A stretch of DNA of 64,000 nucleotides from Halieaceae bacterium. GTDB taxonomy: Bacteria > Pseudomonadota > Gammaproteobacteria > Pseudomonadales > Halieaceae. Below, one piece after another: positions 10,080-20,558 of the stretch. The DNA lies in the NCBI GenBank assembly GCA_902613175.1, contig CACMGJ010000003.1, forward strand, positions 37,885-101,884, read 5' to 3'. How positions within the stretch are numbered: position 1 is the stretch's first letter; every line of letters begins with the position of its first letter. Below the pieces are notes generated by a model, which saw only the letters and a list, made by a program, of their open reading frames with translations, searched no databases and was not told the DNA's origin. The position numbers and the translations under genes are program-made.

Positions 10080-11027
10080 TCAGGCGAGTTTACTTATCTT
10101 TGCGTTAATGAGCTCAGAACCACTGTTAGGGGCAATAGCCTGACCCATCCACTCCGCAGGCCAGTTTTGCTCTAGCGCCAGTAGATGCTTAAACAAAGCG
10201 CGTATCCGAGCACTTTGCCGAAGGTCCTTATGATAAAGCAGCCAGACGTATCGATAAGGGGCACTTTCCGTATTCGGTAAGCGCACGAGGTCCTTAAAGC
10301 CTGCATCTGCAACACTACAGCAAGCGAGTGCCGCCACCCCCATTTGATTAGCCACCGCATCGAGGCGGGCAATAGGCGTGTCGACTGAGTGCCTCACTTT
10401 GATCCCAAGGTCGGCGGCCGTTGGCAATCCTGCAGGGGCTGTCTGAGATGAATCAATGAAGCTGAGTTCCCGCTTACCCAGTCTTGCATCAACTAGAAGG
10501 GTCTTGTGAACATAGAGCCCCATAGTCAGCAAACCAAGCTTTACACCAACAATATCTTTGGGGGGACGCTCCTCAAGCTTTAGGCCTCGAATGGCGAAAT
10601 CCGCTTCGCGCCGAGAGAGATCCACCTTGTCGTTAGACGACCTCACATCCAGTTGAATGCGAGGGTAAGCTTTTGAAAATTCGTTTAAGCTGCGAAAAAG
10701 AAGCTGGTTTACGGGCTTAAAATCCGCAATCGATACCTTCAACTTTCCTGCCAACAATGCATCTCTGCCGGTTAGTCTAAGTTGTCCATCAGATATCGTG
10801 TCTTCGACCGTTTTCGCGATCGGTAATAATTCTTCGCACAGCGCCGTGGCGAGAAGTCCGTCAGGGGTCCTATCAAAAAGGCGGCCTTCGATGGCCGCCT
10901 CAAGCGTTTCAAGTCGCCTAGCTACCGTGCTGTTACTCACGCCCATAGCGGATGCTGCCGTGCGCGTTGACCCATGACGACTGCAGGCCAACAGCACCTT
11001 CAAATCGTCCCAGCTAAGCTCTTGCAT
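10080..11027 (-). CDS. LysR-family transcriptional regulator
   Basis: N-terminal wHTH SWDDLKVLLACSRHGSTRTAASAMGVSNSTVARRLETLE. Confidence 0.85.
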   Translation of the reverse strand: MQELSWDDLKVLLACSRHGSTRTAASAMGVSNSTVARRLETLEAAIEGRLFDRTPDGLLATALCEELLPIAKTVEDTISDGQLRLTGRDALLAGKLKVSIADFKPVNQLLFRSLNEFSKAYPRIQLDVRSSNDKVDLSRREADFAIRGLKLEERPPKDIVGVKLGLLTMGLYVHKTLLVDARLGKRELSFIDSSQTAPAGLPTAADLGIKVRHSVDTPIARLDAVANQMGVAALACCSVADAGFKDLVRLPNTESAPYRYVWLLYHKDLRQSARIRALFKHLLALEQNWPAEWMGQAIAPNSGSELINAKISKLA

Positions 11028-11039
11028 AGTTTTCCTTGC

Positions 11040-11333
11040 TTAAGAAGAGAGCGGCGAACCCTCTTTGTCAGTGAGCACTAATGCGTCACCGGTTATTTTA
11101 CACAGCAATCTTTGGCGTGAAGCGCCCTCAGGTACCACGGAGAGTTTCACGGTTAGGGTGCCCGAAAACTTCTTGCTCCCTTTCATCGCTACGCGCGTTT
11201 CCTCACCAAACTTTTCGATTACTTCAGCTTTGCACTGCCCATAGGCAGCGGACACTGAGGTGGACGCGTTAGCTTCAACGCCCATGCCTAAAACGACCAG
11301 TCCAGAAATCACAACAGCTTTAAGTTTATCCAT
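11040..11333 (-). CDS. small exported protein, unknown function
   Basis: 97 aa with signal-peptide-like N-terminus (VVISGLVVLGMGVEANAS); immediately upstream of the LysR gene on the same strand. Confidence 0.55.
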   Translation of the reverse strand: MDKLKAVVISGLVVLGMGVEANASTSVSAAYGQCKAEVIEKFGEETRVAMKGSKKFSGTLTVKLSVVPEGASRQRLLCKITGDALVLTDKEGSPLSS

Positions 11334-11504
11334 GATTCATTACTCCTTGATTAATGTCACTACGGTATGACGACAAAAATGATACGCAGGGTTTGGGAGT
11401 CCCGCCTGTAACGAAAACGCTGTCAGGCGCCCCAAAAATGGAACGCAAAATGGGGCGGTTAATAAGGGCTGTATGCGGCGCGAAAAAAGGCGAGCGAAGG
11501 TGCT

Positions 11505-14500
11505 TTAATTATCCCTGTTTTCCGCAGGAACAAACCGGTCATCTGTCTGATCCCACCACCAAAAATCGGGCAATAGCACGCGATCAGGCCACTCCTGATC
11601 CATGGTGTCACCATTGTAAAGACGGCCATTGATGAGGACTCTATCGATATCGACGGTATTACGAATGTCATCCAGCGGGTTGCTATTCAGCACGACCATA
11701 TCGGCCAGCTTCCCTACCTCAATGGACCCAAGATCCTGCTCGACACCAATAATTCGCGCACCGTCGATGGTAGCCGCTCGCAGGACCTCAACCGGCGTCA
11801 TACCGCCCATGGCAAACGACCACATTTCCCAATGGTAGGCAAGGCCCTGCAACTCACCATGACCGCCAACACCGACGAGACCACCAGCGCGTTGAATCTT
11901 CGCTACCTGAGCTGCCGCCTGCTTGAAGTCGAATTCACTCTCGTGAAGCCAAGCGGATCGCCGCAAAGTCATCTCATCGAGTCGATTTTTAGGATAGAAG
12001 CGCTTTAGCTTGGGATCGTCATGCACCTCAGTGCGGGTGAAGAAGTAATCAACCAAGGTAGGCGCGTTGTATTGAACAACCAATGTCGGGGTATAGGCAG
12101 TCTTAGTCTTAGCAAAGACCTCGACAACGTCCTTGTAGAACGGCGCATCCGGCAGTGTGTGCTCGTTTCCGTGCATACCATCGATCGCATGCGTGATATT
12201 CATCGCCTGATCGGCAGCGCCTTCGGTGGTGGGCATCAACTCCAGCTTCTGACTGGCCTGCACCACCCACTGTCGCTGCTGACGATTACCAACCACATAA
12301 CTTTTGATGTTGTTGGTGTGATAGTGCTCGCTGTAACGCCGGAGATAAGAATGGGCCTCGTCGTATGACTGAAAATCGGTGTCACCAAAGACACCGCGCG
12401 CCGTCATGAAAGCACGCTGACCAATAGACTGCCCGATCTCCACAAAATCCCGGTAAGCCAGGTAATCGTTCGAGGCTGTTTGTACGTCAAGACCAGCGGT
12501 TACCCCATAAGCCACATTGGCGACGAGCGACCAGTTGTGAGGTTCGAGCACATCGCTGGTTCTGAACTCCCAGTGGGCGTGCGTGTCGATGTAACCGGGC
12601 ACGACAAATTTATTGCTCAGATCGCGTCTCGTCGCTCCGTCAGGTACCGCCAAGCTGCCATGATCACCGATCGCATGAATGCGATTATCGACGATCAGAA
12701 TATCTTGCGACGTGCGCACCTCTGCCATGGCATCCGTCGACTCACCGGACATGCTGATGAGATTGACCCGCTCTAACAAGAGCGCGCCTGTCGGGGTCGA
12801 TCTTGGTACGACCACGTTCATATCAACGGCAGTGACCGCGGGGTGCTCATCTTCAGGAACAAAGCGATCTGATACATCATCATCGGCATCCGCAACGGCT
12901 TCATCTGAATCCGGCTCATCTGTCTCAAAGCTTAGACTCTCGAGCGGGCGAGAATAAAAGGTGTTTCCGATTGCCCACCACACACTGTTGCCATCACTGG
13001 ACCAACCCAGATAATCCGCCCCCACGTGCGTGAGTCGTTTTACCGGTACGTCGCCACCTCTCAGGTTGGCAACAACCGCCTGTGCACCCGCTTTTGGCTT
13101 TGCAGTCCACCACACCTGCTTGTTAGCGAACGCCAATACCGAGTGCCCGTCTGGGTGGATGTAAATCGCTTCAGCTCGCGGGGGATCATCACCCCGCCGG
13201 TTGCCGCGTGGTGCGTTTACCGTCATTTCATCGCGATGGTCGGTACCGCTAAGTGTCAGAGAAAAGAGTCCGTCATCGCCAGTTAAATACACGCGATCTG
13301 CCTCAGGGCCAAAGTGGGGATAACGTCCACTGTCGAGCGCTTTGATAACAGTTTGCTCACCTCCCTTGGCAGGTAACGAAATCAACTTAAGTGGAATTCT
13401 CAAACCCCCAAACTCGCTAAACGTCTGATTGCGAAGAAACTCGTTTCCTCGCATAGCAACGATCGTGCTGCCGTCGGGACTGAACGCCAGATCGGTGTAA
13501 AACGCCTCAATGTCAGTAAGCTGTTTTGGCTTACCCTTGCCATCAGAGCGCATCTTGTAAATGTGTCCGCCGCGCGCATGCGACCAGGTGGTGTAAGCAA
13601 TCCAACGGCCATCAGGCGACCAGATTGGCTTAAATTCATTCTGATCACCCTTAGTCAGTCGCTTGAGGTTTTTTCCGTCAGCATCCATGACATAGATTTT
13701 GGTCAGAACAGACGCGGCAACCTTGTTCTTATGGGGGGAGGGTCGCGGGTCCTGAATCAGAGTGGCCGTCAGATCACCTTGCGGCACGCGATAAGGCGCC
13801 GTGAGATCCGGTCCAATATCGAGCGCCACGTCTGCCGTGAAAGGGATTTCCTCACGGTCGCCCGTTGCCACATCAACCCGCCAGATTTTGCCGAACGCAT
13901 TGAAGATAACCTGCTGACCGTCAGGCGTGAACGAGTAACCGGGTAAGAGATCGCGACTCGGCGGGCGGAAGTTCTCCTGCGCATCGCGCTGAATCGGATA
14001 CGTCAGCCATCGGTCTGCACCCGAGACCAGGTCGCGAATTCGCAGTCCTGTCTGAGCTTCGAATCGCGTGCCGTACACCATGAACTGACCATCGGGAGAC
14101 AACACGGGGCGAAAGGCACCACCCTCGCCTTGCGTCAATGGCTCGATATCGCCCGTGGCAAAGGCGTAGCGATTGATCTGTGATGCAGGGATATCCCGCC
14201 GAGAGCCCTGACCCTTGGCAAAATAGAGATGCCCACCATCGGGAGAGGTCTCGGCGCCAACGCCCCAGAAGCGCTCATTACTACCTGAGCCCGTCAGAGT
14301 CACGCCTGATCCGCCATCGACGTGCAACATCACTAGTTCAGTGTCAGCGCCGACTCGAGTGACAATGAGGTAGTCGCCATCAGAGCTCCATTGGGGAGAG
14401 ATCATGCCGGCGTGGCGTTCCGAGGAGAGTTGCCGGGGGTTGGCACCGTCGATATCCGCAACCCACAAATTGGTCGAACCGTCCCGGTCGCTGATGAACG

Positions 14501-14798
14501 CAATCTGCTGTCCATCAGGTGAGATCACAGGCTGGCTGTCATATCCAAGGCCTGAGGTAAGACGAATCGCCTCACCGCCGTCGATGGGTAACCGGTATAA
14601 ATCGCCCAAGAGATCAAAGATGAGACTATCGCCCTCGGGTGCAACATCAATGGAAAGCCATGAACCTTCATCGGTCGTGAAACTGAGAACCTCGGTGGCG
14701 CCCTCAAGCGGCAAGCTATCTTGTTCTGAGTCTGCCTGCGCCGCGATCGGTGCCCACGCCATCGTGGCTGCCACCAATACCTGCGTTAATCGATTCAT
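11505..14798 (-). CDS. TolB-like beta-propeller plus amidohydrolase protein, exported
   Basis: Signal peptide; repeated SPDGQ/WSPDGRWIAY blades; C-terminal amidohydrolase VPGYIDTHAHWE, GVGGHGELQGLAYHWEM, GKLADMVVLNSNPL. Confidence 0.9.
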   Translation of the reverse strand: MNRLTQVLVAATMAWAPIAAQADSEQDSLPLEGATEVLSFTTDEGSWLSIDVAPEGDSLIFDLLGDLYRLPIDGGEAIRLTSGLGYDSQPVISPDGQQIAFISDRDGSTNLWVADIDGANPRQLSSERHAGMISPQWSSDGDYLIVTRVGADTELVMLHVDGGSGVTLTGSGSNERFWGVGAETSPDGGHLYFAKGQGSRRDIPASQINRYAFATGDIEPLTQGEGGAFRPVLSPDGQFMVYGTRFEAQTGLRIRDLVSGADRWLTYPIQRDAQENFRPPSRDLLPGYSFTPDGQQVIFNAFGKIWRVDVATGDREEIPFTADVALDIGPDLTAPYRVPQGDLTATLIQDPRPSPHKNKVAASVLTKIYVMDADGKNLKRLTKGDQNEFKPIWSPDGRWIAYTTWSHARGGHIYKMRSDGKGKPKQLTDIEAFYTDLAFSPDGSTIVAMRGNEFLRNQTFSEFGGLRIPLKLISLPAKGGEQTVIKALDSGRYPHFGPEADRVYLTGDDGLFSLTLSGTDHRDEMTVNAPRGNRRGDDPPRAEAIYIHPDGHSVLAFANKQVWWTAKPKAGAQAVVANLRGGDVPVKRLTHVGADYLGWSSDGNSVWWAIGNTFYSRPLESLSFETDEPDSDEAVADADDDVSDRFVPEDEHPAVTAVDMNVVVPRSTPTGALLLERVNLISMSGESTDAMAEVRTSQDILIVDNRIHAIGDHGSLAVPDGATRRDLSNKFVVPGYIDTHAHWEFRTSDVLEPHNWSLVANVAYGVTAGLDVQTASNDYLAYRDFVEIGQSIGQRAFMTARGVFGDTDFQSYDEAHSYLRRYSEHYHTNNIKSYVVGNRQQRQWVVQASQKLELMPTTEGAADQAMNITHAIDGMHGNEHTLPDAPFYKDVVEVFAKTKTAYTPTLVVQYNAPTLVDYFFTRTEVHDDPKLKRFYPKNRLDEMTLRRSAWLHESEFDFKQAAAQVAKIQRAGGLVGVGGHGELQGLAYHWEMWSFAMGGMTPVEVLRAATIDGARIIGVEQDLGSIEVGKLADMVVLNSNPLDDIRNTVDIDRVLINGRLYNGDTMDQEWPDRVLLPDFWWWDQTDDRFVPAENRDN

Positions 14799-14888
14799 CT
14801 CTGATCACGTCCATTGTTATGAGGTGTGTGGACTTGATTATAAGCAGACGCGAGCGCCATACGCACGACGATAACGTCGCGGAGACAT

Positions 14889-16328
14889 TCAGGGATTCTG
14901 GAAGCGATTGATTGGCCCTTCAACTCGAAGCGTGCTGTTTTCGGTAACCCACAGTGCGCCGCCTTTGGCGACCAAGGCTACCCGACCAAGCACCTCAATA
15001 TCCTCTAGCGGATTGCCCGCCACGACGAGAATATCGGCCTGTTTTCCGGGCTCCAGACTGCCGCGCTCGGCGAATACGCCGAGTATCTCGGCGTTGGTTT
15101 TTGTTGCAGCCGATATGACCTGAATCGGCGACATACCACTGTCGACCAACGCAGACATCTCACGCCAAATGGCCTCTAGATGCATATTGAGCGGACTGGC
15201 TGCATCAGTGCCGACACCGATGCGCGCCCCAGCGTCGATGAACTGACTGGCGGATTGTTTCGAGTTCCGTATCTCGGTCGCCGCATTCCTAAAATAAGGA
15301 AGCTGGTGGAAGTTTTGAAATGAATCCATGAACTCACGGTAAATATCAACCGGCATATCCGTTTTGTACTCGGCTCTCTTAAGGCGCGAGGGAAATGCCA
15401 GGGTGGAGGGATAGACCCAAACACGATGTGAGATCGTTTGAACAATGGGAATCTCTTTGTGCGCGATGGTATTAATCAACGCCTCTTCATAGGGTGGGTT
15501 CCCGGCGGAGCCAACGTGTTGAAAAACATCAACACCCGCGTCAATCGCCATTTTAATAGCTTCCGGGTCGTAAAGATGAGCATGAACCTTGACCCCGCGT
15601 GAGTGAGCCGCATCCACAATGGCGTGATAGTCCTCCTGAGTCAGGCCCTCCCAGGTCTTAATGACATCGGAGCCACGGTCGATGAGCTCGAGGGCTTTGC
15701 GAGCACCCTCCTCCGGTGAGCTGATCACCTCCTCATAGCTATCGGGGATGGTGTCGTACTGAACGCGTGTTATCCAAGGACCCGATACCATTAGACGAGG
15801 GCCGGGAATCTCGCCCAAATCGATTTTTCTTCGGACATCAAGAATCTCAAAGGGTGCGCCCAAATCAAGCGCGGTAGTAACGCCCGCTCTCAGCATTTGC
15901 TTGGCAGCGATGGGCATTACCTCGTTTAGACGTTCATCGCCGCCCAAAAATTCGTAGTAACGCTCGTAAGAGCCATGTCCGATCAGATCGACGTGAACAT
16001 GATTATCGATGAGCCCGGGAAGTACAGTATGGCCACCCACGTCGATAACCAATGCATTCGCCGGTATTTGAACGTCACTAGCCGACCCCACCGCCGTGAT
16101 AACGCCATCTTCATAGACAACGACACCGTCAGAAATTTCAGCAACCTCGTAACCGTCAAGCACCTGGGCGCCGACCAGCGCGATAGGTCCTACTGGATGC
16201 ACTTGCGAGGCGGTTGATTTAGGCGAGACAAAAATGAGCCATATAGAAAGGAGTGACGCCCAAAAATGCAGTGTCAGTGCAACGGGTAGTGATCGTCGTG
16301 TTAACGGATATTCAACTCTCATACCCAC
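14889..16328 (-). CDS. amidohydrolase family protein (imidazolonepropionase-like)
   Basis: VLPGLIDNHVHVDLIGHG, VKVHAHLYDPEAI, DVFQHVG, GVGTDAASP, GKQADILVVAGNPL. Confidence 0.9.
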   Translation of the reverse strand: MGMRVEYPLTRRSLPVALTLHFWASLLSIWLIFVSPKSTASQVHPVGPIALVGAQVLDGYEVAEISDGVVVYEDGVITAVGSASDVQIPANALVIDVGGHTVLPGLIDNHVHVDLIGHGSYERYYEFLGGDERLNEVMPIAAKQMLRAGVTTALDLGAPFEILDVRRKIDLGEIPGPRLMVSGPWITRVQYDTIPDSYEEVISSPEEGARKALELIDRGSDVIKTWEGLTQEDYHAIVDAAHSRGVKVHAHLYDPEAIKMAIDAGVDVFQHVGSAGNPPYEEALINTIAHKEIPIVQTISHRVWVYPSTLAFPSRLKRAEYKTDMPVDIYREFMDSFQNFHQLPYFRNAATEIRNSKQSASQFIDAGARIGVGTDAASPLNMHLEAIWREMSALVDSGMSPIQVISAATKTNAEILGVFAERGSLEPGKQADILVVAGNPLEDIEVLGRVALVAKGGALWVTENSTLRVEGPINRFQNP

Positions 16329-16468
16329 CTCGGCTTTGACGTCAGAACCACAACGTTAAACGACATTGATGGGGCTGTCATGACGTTCCACTCTGGTTAG
16401 CGCCCCTCGGTTTACCACTGTCCTTGGTTCAACTACACTGATTACTATAGACACTCAACAATAAAGCC

Positions 16469-17089
16469 ATGACAGACACTAAACCCAAACGAATCAGACT
16501 CAGTCCCGAGGCACGGCAGGAGCACTTGCTCGATTGCAGCGCGGAAATGATCGCAACGGGCGGCATTGCCGGCTTCACAATGGAAGGGCTCGCAAAGCGA
16601 GCGAATGTGTCCGCACCATTGGTCTATAACTACTTCCCGAATCGAATCGAGCTCCTTCAAACATTACTCAAGCGCGAGTTCGCACGGTTTAACAGGCGAA
16701 CCGCAAAGGACGCGGAGCAAGCAACGAGCTTTGAAGATATTGTTCGCGTCTCTGTCAGAAGTAATTTTGAGCACTACGCGCCGGGCACGGTGCTACCCAT
16801 TCTTATCACTCAGCCGGAAATAGCGAGTGTCGTCCAGAACAGATTGGTACAAAACTCACGACAAGCCGCCAGCTACCTTATTGAGAAAGTCTCCGAACAC
16901 TACCGGCTTGACGAAGATACAGCACGTCTCATTGTGCAGCTTTCTTCTGGTGCTGCTTGGTCAGCCGCTGAGCTAGCTGACAAACGAGGGTTGAGTACGG
17001 ATGAGACCGTCGAGCTGACGGTCAACTACATCATTGCAGGTATTGAGACGCTCGTCGCGGGAAAGAAAAACGAACGACCATTTAAGTAA
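16469..17089 (+). CDS. TetR/AcrR-family transcriptional regulator
   Basis: N-terminal HTH GIAGFTMEGLAKRANVSAPLVYNYFPNRIELLQTLL. Confidence 0.9.
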   Translation: MTDTKPKRIRLSPEARQEHLLDCSAEMIATGGIAGFTMEGLAKRANVSAPLVYNYFPNRIELLQTLLKREFARFNRRTAKDAEQATSFEDIVRVSVRSNFEHYAPGTVLPILITQPEIASVVQNRLVQNSRQAASYLIEKVSEHYRLDEDTARLIVQLSSGAAWSAAELADKRGLSTDETVELTVNYIIAGIETLVAGKKNERPFK

Positions 17090-17130
17090 CACGACACTGA
17101 AATCAAAGCTTACATAGAGAGGCTGAATCA

Positions 17131-18150
17131 ATGACTGTTAATCGCCAATGGCGTCTCGCAAAACGCCCAGAGGGAATGATCGGGGAAACCAATTTTGAAC
17201 TTGTAGAGACCACCGTTCCCAAGGTCGTCGACCAGCAAATATTGGTCAAAAATCTTTACTTCTCTTTTGATCCCACACAGCGAGGCTGGGCAGTCGACCG
17301 TCCCAGCTACCTGCCGCCCGTCGGCATAGGTGAGGTCATGCGAGCCGGCACTGTTGGGCAGGTCGTGCTCTCCAACCATAATGATTTCTCAGAGGGCGAC
17401 CTTGTGCAAACCATGGGTGGCTGGCAGGACTATGCTGCGATCACCCCGGGTGAAGGTGTCATAGGCGTTACCAAGGTGCCTGAGGGCGTTACCCCTGAGA
17501 TGATGCTTTCTGTCATTGGTTTGACTGGCATTACCGCCTACTTTGGCCTCCTGGAATTAGGCCAGCCAAAAGCTGGCGAAACGGTATTGGTCTCAGGCGC
17601 TGCCGGAGCCACAGGCTCAGTTGCGAGTCAGATAGCCAAGATTAAAGGGCGTCGCGTGGTCGGCATCGCGGGCGGTCTCGAGAAATGCCAGTGGCTCACC
17701 GAAGTGGCAGGACTGGACGCCGCTATCGATCACAAGCACGGCAACTTGGATGAGCAAATTGCCGCCGCCTGCTCGGATAAGTGGGATGTCTTTTTTGACA
17801 ACGTCGGCGGCGACACGCTCGAGGCGGCCCTTAACCACCTCAACCTCTACTCCCGTGTCGTGATGTGCGGTGGCATCTCTGGCTACAACGCAGAAGAACC
17901 GATTCCCGGGCCCTCAAACCTGATGAATCTCGTGACAAACCGAGGACGTATGGAGGGCTTCATCATCCTCGATTACATGCCGCGGGCCATGGAAGCCATT
18001 CAAGATCTTATGGGCTGGGTAATGTCCGGTGATCTGAAGTTTCAGGTCGATGTGCAGGAAGGTTTCGAGAACATCCCAAATACGCTGCGTCGCCTCTACA
18101 CGGGCGAGAATCACGGCAAGCAACTGCTCAAACTAGCGGACCCGAGCTAG
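17131..18150 (+). CDS. MDR-family NADP-dependent oxidoreductase
   Basis: VSGAAGATGSVASQIAKIKGRRVVGIAGG nucleotide-binding motif; FDNVGGDTLEAAL; RMEGFIILDY. Confidence 0.9.
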   Translation: MTVNRQWRLAKRPEGMIGETNFELVETTVPKVVDQQILVKNLYFSFDPTQRGWAVDRPSYLPPVGIGEVMRAGTVGQVVLSNHNDFSEGDLVQTMGGWQDYAAITPGEGVIGVTKVPEGVTPEMMLSVIGLTGITAYFGLLELGQPKAGETVLVSGAAGATGSVASQIAKIKGRRVVGIAGGLEKCQWLTEVAGLDAAIDHKHGNLDEQIAAACSDKWDVFFDNVGGDTLEAALNHLNLYSRVVMCGGISGYNAEEPIPGPSNLMNLVTNRGRMEGFIILDYMPRAMEAIQDLMGWVMSGDLKFQVDVQEGFENIPNTLRRLYTGENHGKQLLKLADPS

Positions 18151-18167
18151 AACGGTTAGGGGTACCA

Positions 18168-19301
18168 ATGAATAACAACAACGTCGGCTTATTAGAAAAC
18201 AACGAAGTCATTGCCCGCGTTTTTGAGCATATCGACAACGGTACAACCGATCTTGGAACAGCGCAGTGGCGTGAGCCGGTAGAGCACTACACAAGCCAAA
18301 GCCGTTACGAACAAGAGATCGCGCTGCTGCGACAGCGACCAGTTGTTTTTTGCCCATCGGCCGCTATTCCCGATGCCGGCAGTTTTATTTCGCGAACGGC
18401 GGCAGGTACGCCACTACTCGTTGTCAGAGACAACGACTTGAAGGTCCGCGCGTTTATCAACGCCTGTCGTCACAGAGGAATGAAAGTGGCGTCAGGTCAG
18501 GGCTGTGCACGAACCTTCTCCTGCCCCTATCACGGGTGGACTTATAATCTCGACGGATCTGTAAGAGGCATTCCCGGCGAAGCAGCCTTTCCCGATTTGG
18601 ACAAAGAAACAGCTGGATTGAAGGAACTCTTTGCGGTTGAACGTGGCGGCTTGGTTTATGTGCAACAGGAAGGCACACCCAAACTCGACACACTCGATAC
18701 CGCGCCCAATTTCTTTGAGCCATCGCAACCGCTGTTTCATCAGAGCGATACAGTAGACGAAGCGAATTGGAAACTGCTCACCGAGACTCTGCTCGAGGGC
18801 TATCACATCAAGTCGCTGCACAGCGAAAGCTTCTACCCCTTCGGTTTAGACAATGTGAATGTGGTGGAATCGTTCGGTCAAAACTCGCGCGTTGTTTACC
18901 CCTTCAAGCGCATTGAGAAACTACGTTCTTTACCGCCTGATGAGCGAGAGATCGAGGGATTTGCGACCCTTGTTTACCACCTCTTTCCCAACGTCAGTGT
19001 TTCGGTGCTATCAAAGCATACGAGTGTCACTGTGATGGAACCGCTATCGCCCTCTCGCACCCAGATGTTCTCCTATTACATCAAGCACGCAGCCAAGAAC
19101 GGGAATGAAATTAGTCATGACGAGGCATTGCGGGACGTTGATTTTGTCAATCAGTCCGGTCAGGAAGAAGATCGTGCTGCCGCGAGAGATATACAAGAAA
19201 CCGTTACAACGTCCGCTAATTCGCATTTGACCTTTGGCTACTACGAAAAAGCGATCGTCAGTTTTCATCAGCAACTTCAATCTGAGTTGGGGGAGACCTA
19301 G
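18168..19301 (+). CDS. Rieske-type aromatic ring-hydroxylating oxygenase, large subunit
   Basis: Rieske motif CRHRG...CPYHGW; mononuclear iron region LLEGYHIKSLH. Confidence 0.9.
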   Translation: MNNNNVGLLENNEVIARVFEHIDNGTTDLGTAQWREPVEHYTSQSRYEQEIALLRQRPVVFCPSAAIPDAGSFISRTAAGTPLLVVRDNDLKVRAFINACRHRGMKVASGQGCARTFSCPYHGWTYNLDGSVRGIPGEAAFPDLDKETAGLKELFAVERGGLVYVQQEGTPKLDTLDTAPNFFEPSQPLFHQSDTVDEANWKLLTETLLEGYHIKSLHSESFYPFGLDNVNVVESFGQNSRVVYPFKRIEKLRSLPPDEREIEGFATLVYHLFPNVSVSVLSKHTSVTVMEPLSPSRTQMFSYYIKHAAKNGNEISHDEALRDVDFVNQSGQEEDRAAARDIQETVTTSANSHLTFGYYEKAIVSFHQQLQSELGET

Positions 19302-19385
19302 ATGGTCAGACTCATTATTGGAGTAGCTCAACCTGTCGTCACTATGACTTGTCAGAAGAAGGAATTACCCCGGGGAGAGAACAGG

Positions 19386-20555
19386 ATGCAAGACATATCA
19401 AAATCGATAGAGGCCTGCGCCGCACGTTATGGTGAGCAAGCGGCTGCCATGCGTGACTACCTAGTGGCGGGACAAGACGCCGCCTTGGCGCTGGATAATC
19501 GAGGTCCAATTGAATTCGACGCATCGGGCAAACTCGCTCAACATATTCTGGATGCCTACTCAAAGTACGGATTCTATGTCTTTACTGGGGTGCTCACTGA
19601 GGAAGAATGCGAAGACATCGAGACCGATATGGTGGCGCTCAAGGCCTCGTTCCCGGTTGCACCCGACAGCACAGTCGACGTCGAGGGCCGGCCCGCACTG
19701 GGTTCGGACTCGTTAACACCCCATCTGGTCTGGTCAAAACCACTCGGCGACCCGCTCGGTGGCACGCAGCTCGCGAACGGACGACACCAAATCAAAATGT
19801 TTGAGCCCGAGGCCACGGCTGATACGCCTTTGGCATCGCCGTTCATTTTGCTCGGCTCACTTCGTTTCTCAGATGCCTGCTTGCGGACCTATGCACATCC
19901 AGAATTACTCCGCGTTGCGGAAGCCATCAACGGCGAGGACTTTGCCCCCTTCAACGAGGCGTTGTTCATTAAAGAGCCTGGAATTGGTGCTGCAGTCTCA
20001 TGGCATCAGGACGGCGTGACCCATTGGGACAGTCCAGATTTCGATGAAAATATCCACGGCTTTAACTTCATGGCACAGCTCTATGGAAGCACGGCGGTCA
20101 ATGGGGTCTGGGTACTACCCGGGAGCCATAAGCTCGGCAAAATTGATATCAAAGACTTAGTGTCTTCATCCAAGAGCGAGCGAATCGAGGGCGCAGTTCC
20201 CTTGGTCTGCGATCGGGGCGACGTCGTCATTTGTAATCGTCAGGCGCTGCACGGTTCCTTCCCTAACAGTGGGTTCGAGCCGCGCCTTACCGTTAACTTT
20301 GGTTTCCACAAACGTTCATCCGTGCTGGGTGTAAAAGGTGGTGGTATCCACTCAAATGCACAGGTCTTTGACGATGAGATTATCGCGAGACGGTCGCGCG
20401 TTTTAGGTTATGCCATCGCGTCGCGCAAGGAACGATTTCCCGAGGAGACCGCTTACGAGTACAAGCCTTTTACCGAGCAATCACTGTCGTTTGTTTGGGA
20501 TGACGCTGCGCGGGCGGATATTCATGACTACAACCGAGATGACCTAAGTATTTAG
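19386..20555 (+). CDS. phytanoyl-CoA dioxygenase family protein
   Basis: SWHQDGVTHW (HxD), ALHGSFPN distal His, YGFYVFTGVLTEEECE. Start chosen at ATG 19386 (after ggggagaacagg); ORF listed from 19302. Confidence 0.8.
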   Translation: MQDISKSIEACAARYGEQAAAMRDYLVAGQDAALALDNRGPIEFDASGKLAQHILDAYSKYGFYVFTGVLTEEECEDIETDMVALKASFPVAPDSTVDVEGRPALGSDSLTPHLVWSKPLGDPLGGTQLANGRHQIKMFEPEATADTPLASPFILLGSLRFSDACLRTYAHPELLRVAEAINGEDFAPFNEALFIKEPGIGAAVSWHQDGVTHWDSPDFDENIHGFNFMAQLYGSTAVNGVWVLPGSHKLGKIDIKDLVSSSKSERIEGAVPLVCDRGDVVICNRQALHGSFPNSGFEPRLTVNFGFHKRSSVLGVKGGGIHSNAQVFDDEIIARRSRVLGYAIASRKERFPEETAYEYKPFTEQSLSFVWDDAARADIHDYNRDDLSI

Positions 20556-20558
20556 GTC

